DNA of 64,000 bases, taken from positions 11,222,001 through 11,286,000 of the forward strand of contig OY292275.1 in assembly GCA_958496175.1 (NCBI GenBank), written 5' to 3'. Both the position numbers and the translations under genes were made by a program. The notes beneath the pieces are model-generated. The model saw nothing but the letters and a program-made list of their open reading frames with translations. It did no database searches and was not told where the DNA came from. Source of the stretch: Sisyra terminalis (lineage: Eukaryota; Arthropoda; Insecta; Neuroptera; Sisyridae). This document shows, piece after piece, positions 58,840 through 64,000 of the stretch (its first letter is position 1; each line of letters opens with the position of its first letter).

Positions 58840-60035
58840 AGACTTTTCTGGAGCCTAGATTTTCTTTACTATAACTTCTTTGAGCTTCTTATGTATAAAT
58901 TTTATTGCTCAATTTACCAGAATTTTAAAGTTATCATCAAAGTAGCAAAGAAAACAGCTTAAGAACCATAACCGATGTAAAAAAAATCGACTGATTTTTT
59001 CACTTGTTATAATTTTCTATTTCTTTCTGGAACAAAAACGACAAAGGCAACAATTTTTCTAAATGAAAGTATAATTTAAAAAAGAGAGTTTTTAGTTTTT
59101 CTCGCAGTCGTTATCGTCTTATTTTGTTACACTTTTATGAGAATGCGTTCGTACTTTTACTATTAGTTCCATCAGTAATTAGCATTTGCCGCAATAATAT
59201 TTTGTTCAAATACAAATACTTAAATGTTAGATATATCGATGAACAAGTGGCTCGATAATAATAGAGCTCTCTATTGGGCAGCGCAAGAGGAGAATCTGCT
59301 CGGATTTGATTATGATAGAAACCGAGTAACTTCAATCATTTGATGACTACTTTGAAGTAAATTAGGAGCAATTTAATATTGACCTAGTTTTTTTCATGTT
59401 ACAAATGATTACGGACATGACCCTAATATGAATATTACCAGCAAATAGTAAGAATTGTTATATTGCAAGAATTGCTGATTGGTAATGTTTACATCGACCT
59501 AGAAATCGTTTACAAATATTACCATTTTTTTCCCTCCACATTATCGTTAATTGTTAAATTATTTTCAAGTGTCAGCCAGGGAAGTGCATTAAGTGCTTAA
59601 TTATTTCAATTTTTATCTCAATCGTTTTAATTTCCTATTTGGTCTGTCGTAGAATATTGTTGCCAATTGTTTGTGTTAAAATCTCACTATGGCTCATCTT
59701 GATCAATTAATCAATTTATCGAAACTAGTATAAAGAAATTGGGTTAATAAAGGCAAAATAGTCTAGCGATAAATAAATGTAAGGTTTCTCCACTTCCGAT
59801 CCAATCACAGAGAAGAAATTATTTCCATTTAATAAGCATAATGAGAGGTGATCGTCGTGAAATCTAATGCAAGTAAATTTCTGATTCATTCGAATGTAAA
59901 TGAGATCTGAGCAGAGCCGGTCTTGGTTTTTGAAATGCAGAGGATATTTAACGAGTAGTACTTTCATAATGTTTATAATAAAAATTGCCAACAAACAATT
60001 CTTTACTTCCTTCTTCCGAAAATCGATCTGAACAT
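58840..60035. other. A+T-rich intergenic DNA
   Basis: No gene supported. The minus frames 59135-59335 and 59725-60048 have no domain motif; the latter ends in the duplicated block that starts at about 60035. Confidence 0.35.
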
Positions 60036-60765
60036 TTTTACTATCCAAAAAGAATGCGACATTTTAAAGCTAATACGAAATAATAAAATACTAAATTTCA
60101 TCGTTCGTATTACATTTACCTGTGAAAGTTAATCTCTCGAAATATCTCAAAGAGTTATATGGATTTTGTTAGCATCTCTAGGTAGATTCTTTAAATCGAG
60201 ATATTCTATTCCTCAGCAAAGGATTAATAATAAGCAAAGGATTTCAAGATGTTTTTTTCTTAGGAAGTTTCCTTTCCATAATATCAATAAGAATCTTTTT
60301 TTCTCAGAATGTTCCGAAAATTGAATTATTTTAACATTGTTACTATCCAAAAAGAGTACAACACTTTAAATCAAATACGAAATACTAAATTACTACTTTT
60401 CATCGTTCTTATTACATTTACCTGAGAAGGTTAAGCTCTCGAAATATCTCAAAGAGTAATATGGTTTAACTAGCTGATCCCCGCGACTTCGTCTGCGTAA
60501 CGTAGGTGTAGATAATATTTTCTTTTTAAATTTGTTATTTGTAGTGGCATATGAAAATTATTATTTTTCTTATTTCTTTTACGAAAAACATAACCATACT
60601 TAAAAGCACTATTTTGTCAACTTTAAAAAGACACATTTAATAGACTGTTACTAATAACACATCGAAGGAATACATCGAATATTAAAATTTCATCAATCAG
60701 AGGGGATATATAAATACATGATTTTATGTATGCACGGTTTTAAAAACGTATATACTTTCAGTTTT

Positions 60766-60805
60766 ATTACTATTATTATTATTATTACTACTACTACTAC
60801 TACTT
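60766..60805. repeat. (ATT)n/(ACT)n microsatellite
   Basis: A run of ATTATTATTATTATT passes into ACTACTACTACTACT, inside LINE/SINE-like copy B and absent from copy A. Confidence 0.9.
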
Positions 60806-60889
60806 TTTTTCGTTAATATTTCCTTATTGACCAACTGTAAGGGTCTATTTACAACAATTTGGCAAAAAAATAAAATAAAAAAAAAGTTT

Positions 60890-60965
60890 ACTGTAAGATT
60901 CGAACCCACGTCTTTATAATTAGGAGCATCAGAATTTTAGACACGTAAGCCATTACGCTATTAAC
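60890..60965 (-). other. tRNA-like (SINE head) module with A and B boxes
   Basis: The minus strand has an A box TAGCGTAATGG (60961-60951) and, about 45 bases on, a B box GGTTCGAATC (60908-60899) in a good T arm: GTGGG, TTCGAAT, CTTAC pairs with two G-T wobbles. Spacing and boxes match a Pol III internal promoter. The acceptor stem does not close, so it is not called as a functional tRNA gene. It lies antisense within copy B and is missing from copy A. Confidence 0.5.
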
Positions 60966-61599
60966 ATCAACTATGTGTTTTATATATATAAAGGTTTATA
61001 TTTCAAAGGGACAATTTTTTAAAATTTAAATTGAATTTACTGTGCTTTTTATCAGTTCAACTAAAAATATTTTTACAAATTATTTCCTAACTTTAAATTA
61101 CTTTTTCAATGGTATATAACTCACCTGTCTGAAGTAAAAATTTATGTTTTCATCTCTAAGAAAAACCTTCCCTTATTATTTTTTTGGAATGATAAGTAGC
61201 CTATAGTCTGTGGGAAATTGTGTTGTATCTTAATACCAAATTTCATTAAATTCGGTTGTTCCGTTCTTTAGTTAAATCGAGACACACAAACAGACAGACA
61301 GACAAAAATTTTAAAAATGTGAAATTTGGAATAAGGGCCTCTTGAAACAAATATTTACCCTAAAATTGGGTTCAAAATCGAAATGTACAGACAGACGTAA
61401 GAATTTTATAAATTAGTATAGATAGTATAGATTAGGTGGCATCTCTTTAAATCGAGATATTCTATTCTTCTTTAATAAGCTAAGGATTTCAAGATGTTTT
61501 TTTCTTGGTAAGTTTCCTTTCTATAATATCAATAAAAATCTTTTTTCTCTCAGAATATGACCCATTTAGTCAGCTATTCTTCTGGTCACTTCATCAATG

Positions 61600-62760
61600 A
61601 TAGTTCTTTATTCGTAAACTCTTTTCAACAATCTTATGACTCGATCCAAACATTAAATTTTCTTCTTTTTTCTCCAGCACCACATTCCAAAATATTCCAG
61701 ACATTTTCTCCCTTTTTTTCTTGGAGTTAAGGTTTTTGATCCATGTTGAACTCCACTTATAGCGCTTTAGCAGCTCCTTTCGGAGTTAAAGTTCCAATTT
61801 TCTAATCAATTAAATCTTTTTGCTGTTGAATATAATTTTTATCATAGCAATTGATACTATTTAATTTCCCTAATGGATTTTCTATCTTTGATGATGATAC
61901 TTCCTAAATATTAAAACTGAGTCACGTTTTCTTGTTGTATGTTCTTCAAGTTAATAAAAAGGGGCTTTTCTCTCTTCAATATCTTCATACCTTGACTTTT
62001 CCACATTAATATTCATTCCATAAGTTTCTTCTAATACAATTGATAATTTCACTTCCATTTTAGCCAACAGTAGCTGCTAGTTGTATTTTTAATAACTTTG
62101 ATGGTTCGCCCACCCATTGTAAAGTTTCCATATTCTTCCAAGGCTTCATTTGTTAACCATTCTGCGTATATGTTAAAGTGGAAGATAGACAACACCCTTT
62201 CCAAACTCATCTGTCAATTTTTAAGCACTTGGTATCTTCTTCATTATACGATTTTAAATTTTCTGATTCATTTACAAATAGGAAATTAATCTTCTATATC
62301 CCCAGTTGATTTGAAAGATTTTCCCAAAGATATCCATCAGTTTTGGTGGCAATTTCCTCGAAATTCTTCTGCCAATCAATGAAATGCCTATCTACAAATT
62401 TTCTTATCATTGCTCTACACTCTTTCTGAAATAATTCTCATTACTTCTATGATATTCCCAGATACTTTTCTTAAACCAAATTGATTCTCATTCAGCACCT
62501 TTTCCATCTGGTTTTCCAATCTTCTGTAAAGAATTTTGGATCTTAACTTTAGCAGTATGAGAGATTAAATGTACGGTACTATAATCTCTACAGTTGATCA
62601 TTTGAAGTTTCTTTTTAAAAGCTATCATTGTCATCCAAAAGTCTAAGGACGAATTTTTGGGGAAGTAAATGTTATCGATGATTTTTTTTAGTGCCCCTCT
62701 ACATTATTCTTCCATTCTATTTAATCACTATCCATTGCTTTCCTACTTTCCATATCTGTT
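61600..62760 (-). pseudogene. RTE-like LINE reverse transcriptase relic
   Basis: Read on the minus strand from right to left, the conserved order is kept across frames. CRDYSTVHLISHTAKV (family C-x-NYRTISLISHASKV) lies near 62.6 kb; KILYRRLENQMEKVLNENQF then GLRKVSG (family ILERRLRPLVEPQLQDEQ-x-GFRKG) near 62.5 kb. VTQF, stop, YLGSIIIKD (family CYLGSVVTDDGR) lies near 61.9 kb. KGRKCLEYFGMWCWRKKEEN (family DRKRLEAFEMWCWRRLLRI) lies near 61.7 kb. These are the RT palm start, the region after the catalytic Asp box, and the C-terminal tail. Stops and shifts are many; the FADD box itself is not readable. The frame 62098-62289 on the plus strand is antisense noise. Confidence 0.75.
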
Positions 62761-62894
62761 ATTCCTTACTCAACTTCGCTGCTTATCACAAAGATCTCTG
62801 AAGTAATTTGGTACTCTACTCATAATAAATAAATTTATTGTAATTTCAAAATTTGTTTCTTCATTTTAAGGATTTTAAGCATACATAATAATAC

Positions 62895-63055
62895 ACTCAT
62901 CCCTTGGTTTACGCGGTAGATTCGTTCTAAGAAAAAACGCGAAAATCGAATCACGTAAACGACACGTGCCCATAAAATATACTTCTGATTTCTTTAAAAA
63001 AAACATTTTTTTTTCTGACCGCGTAAAATGGGTACCGCGTAAATCAAGGCATGAG
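62895..63055. mobile_element. about 160-bp MITE, pogo/Tigger-like ends
   Basis: The left end ACTCATCCCTTGGTTTACGC, then GGTAGATTCG, pairs with the right end GGTACCGCGTAAATCAAGGC, then ATGAGT. The terminal repeats are about 24 bp with two mismatches. The text CCCTTGGTTTACGCGG followed by ATTCGTTCTAAG resembles the CCCTCGGTATCCGCGG, ATTGGTTCCAGG ends of Tigger-like pogo elements. TA stands just outside both ends, as expected for that superfamily. The minus frame 62875-63105 is an artefact of this element. Confidence 0.5.
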
Positions 63056-63064
63056 TAAAGACAA

Positions 63065-63365
63065 TAGGAATATGGTATATGGAATATGATTTTTACAACA
63101 TTCACATTTGTATGAAGATTCGACTTAAAATTTCAATTTGTTGTGGAACTATAAGACCATAGCACCTAAGACCAACGTATTTACCGAAAATAATTGTCTA
63201 CGGTGATAAGAAGACCATAGGATTATGGTATATGGAATATGGTTTTTACAATATTCTCATTTTTATGAAGATTTGACTTAAAACTTCAATTTGTTCTGGA
63301 ACTATAAGACCATAGTACCTAAGACCAACGTATTTACAGAAAATAATTCTTTATAGTGATAATAT
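63065..63365. repeat. tandem duplication, about 155-bp unit
   Basis: The blocks ATGGTATATGGAATATG, TTTTTACAA, ATGAAGATT, GACTTAAAA, TTCAATTTGTT, GGAACTATAAGACCATAG, ACCTAAGACCAACGTATTTA and GAAAATAATT occur twice in order (63073-63200 and 63227-63350). Similarity is high by eye. It directly follows the Tigger-like MITE. Confidence 0.8.
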
Positions 63366-63704
63366 AAGAGGCTATACAAGAGGCTTTTTCTATTTTAGTA
63401 AATTTCAGTGGACAAGTTATCGAAAATAAACCAACCAATTTTGCACTTTTTCGCACTTTCTTCAGAAATATTAAATTTTGGTAAATTTATTGTCCAAATT
63501 CCAAATTCAAGTCCAAATTCATTTATCGGTACAAGCCTTTATTGCTGCAATAATTTCTAACAATGATTTGAAAGTTATAGCATTCTAATGCACTAAAAAT
63601 GCATTGATTTGTTTTTTATATTTAATTATTTGACGTATAATTATCTATTTTCCAATACGGAATAACTCTTAACCACTTTACATTTAAAGCTTAATGCTTT
63701 AGAC

Positions 63705-63765
63705 CAGTATTCCCCAAACTATGAGTTACAACCGACCAATGAGTCCCTAAGCTTGATATTTTCAA
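63705..63765 (+). mobile_element. hAT-type transposon terminus, relic
   Basis: CAGTATTCCCCAAACTATGA, then GTTACAACCGACCAATGAGT resembles CAGTGGTTCCCAAACTTTTT, then GGGTCACGACCCACTAATGAGT of hAT elements. The partner end is not in the window. Confidence 0.5.
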
Positions 63766-63780
63766 TGGCATTACCAATAT

Positions 63781-63922
63781 TCAGTTTGTTATGGTTCCGA
63801 GGATTGGAGAGTTTTTTTTAATTGAAATAAATAACACTTTGTTTTTTACTTTTCCCCGCAACGTTTTGCAGTTTATTATTGCTTTTTCAATCGAAAATCC
63901 TCAGAACCATAACAAACTGAAG
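63781..63922. repeat. inverted repeat, about 26-bp arms
   Basis: TTCAGTTTGTTATGGTTCCG, AGGATT at the left pairs with AATCCTCAGAACC, ATAACAAACTGAAG at the right around an A+T-rich loop. It may be a small MITE inserted beside the hAT end. Confidence 0.55.
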
Positions 63923-64000
63923 ATAAATAACAGAATCGGAATAAATAATGAATATTTCATTAATGCCCTCTTATCTCTAATACAGCAAAGATGGGTTCCA

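Larger units (their letters stand above)
60467..61432 (+). repeat. LINE/SINE-like interspersed repeat, copy B
   Basis: It has the same head as copy A at 9.73 kb (CTAGCTGATCCCCGCGACTT, CGTCTGCGTAACG) and the same tail (AGACACACAAACAGACAGAC, TTAGTATAGAT). About 60620-60960 differs from copy A and holds an (ATT)n/(ACT)n microsatellite at 60766-60805 and a tRNA-like module at 60890-60965. The open frame 60724-60909 on the minus strand comes from the microsatellite and is not a gene. Confidence 0.7.
60035..61565. repeat. tandem duplication, about 300-bp unit, second unit split by an insertion
   Basis: Unit 1 (60035-60330) and unit 2 (60340-60466 plus 61433-61565) share TTACTATCCAAAAAGA, TTCATCGTTC, TATTACATTTACCTG, CTCTCGAAATATCTCAAAGA, then TTTAAATCGAGATATTCTAT, AAGGATTTCAAGATGTTTTT and TTTCCTTTC. 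Unit 2 is broken at TATGGTTTAA by the LINE/SINE-like copy B. Unit 1 shows the empty site. Confidence 0.7.

Noticed and set aside
59725..60048. 107-codon minus frame as a gene
   Set aside because: No domain, and it overlaps the left edge of the 300-bp tandem duplication, where the reading frame is not conserved in the second unit.
60890..60965. Functional tRNA gene on the minus strand
   Set aside because: A and B boxes are good but the acceptor stem does not pair and the module lies inside an interspersed repeat.

Overview
The window is nuclear DNA of an arthropod, almost certainly an insect. It is strongly A+T-rich, has GT-AG introns of 62-731 bp, carries a clear CYP18A1 ecdysteroid 26-hydroxylase gene, and is otherwise packed with decayed transposable elements of the types common in insects (mariner, piggyBac, hAT, RTE-like LINEs, long foldback MITEs, Penelope-type hammerhead repeats). 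The sequence alone does not fix the order or species. No bacterial or viral genes, rRNA genes, CRISPR arrays or convincing functional tRNA genes were seen.

Layout. 0-0.9 kb: a mariner relic split by a small foldback. 3.4-6.6 kb: the only confident protein-coding gene, CYP18A1 on the minus strand, reconstructed as six exons (533 codons plus stop), with a candidate poly(A) signal and TATA box. 7-17 kb: A+T-rich DNA with short tandem duplications, hAT-type ends and one copy of a LINE/SINE-like repeat. 17.8-19 kb: three copies of a hammerhead-bearing repeat, one split by a 610-bp foldback transposon with a TTA duplication. 20-30 kb: a second mariner relic, a tandem duplication, and two copies of a roughly 790-bp foldback MITE. 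30-38.3 kb: a THAP-domain remnant, another hammerhead repeat, a 701-bp tandem duplication and a second foldback family. 39-44 kb: ambiguous open frames and a third mariner relic. 44.6-50.5 kb: a nested insertion (hammerhead repeat, then a (TA)n-tailed insert, then a MITE), another MITE with an 8-bp duplication, and a complete but gutted piggyBac element with TTAA flanks. 50.9-64 kb: LINE relics, an unrecognised G+C-rich open frame, a MITE inside a (TA)n microsatellite, a cluster of hammerhead motifs at 57.6-58.6 kb, a tRNA-like module inside a repeat, a decayed RTE-like reverse transcriptase, a Tigger-like MITE and a further hAT end.

How it fits together. CYP18A1 inactivates the moulting hormone 20-hydroxyecdysone and belongs to a pair (CYP306A1-CYP18A1) that is adjacent in many arthropods. 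No CYP306A1 is visible in the 57 kb upstream of it here, a stretch filled mainly with A+T-rich DNA and mobile-element debris. The most interesting non-coding signal is a set of about a dozen hammerhead-ribozyme-like motifs in two main sequence families. Their helices I and II differ in sequence but keep pairing, which argues for selection on the RNA fold at some point in their history. Several nested insertions give a readable order of transposition events. All assignments come from reading the sequence by eye; no database search was run.
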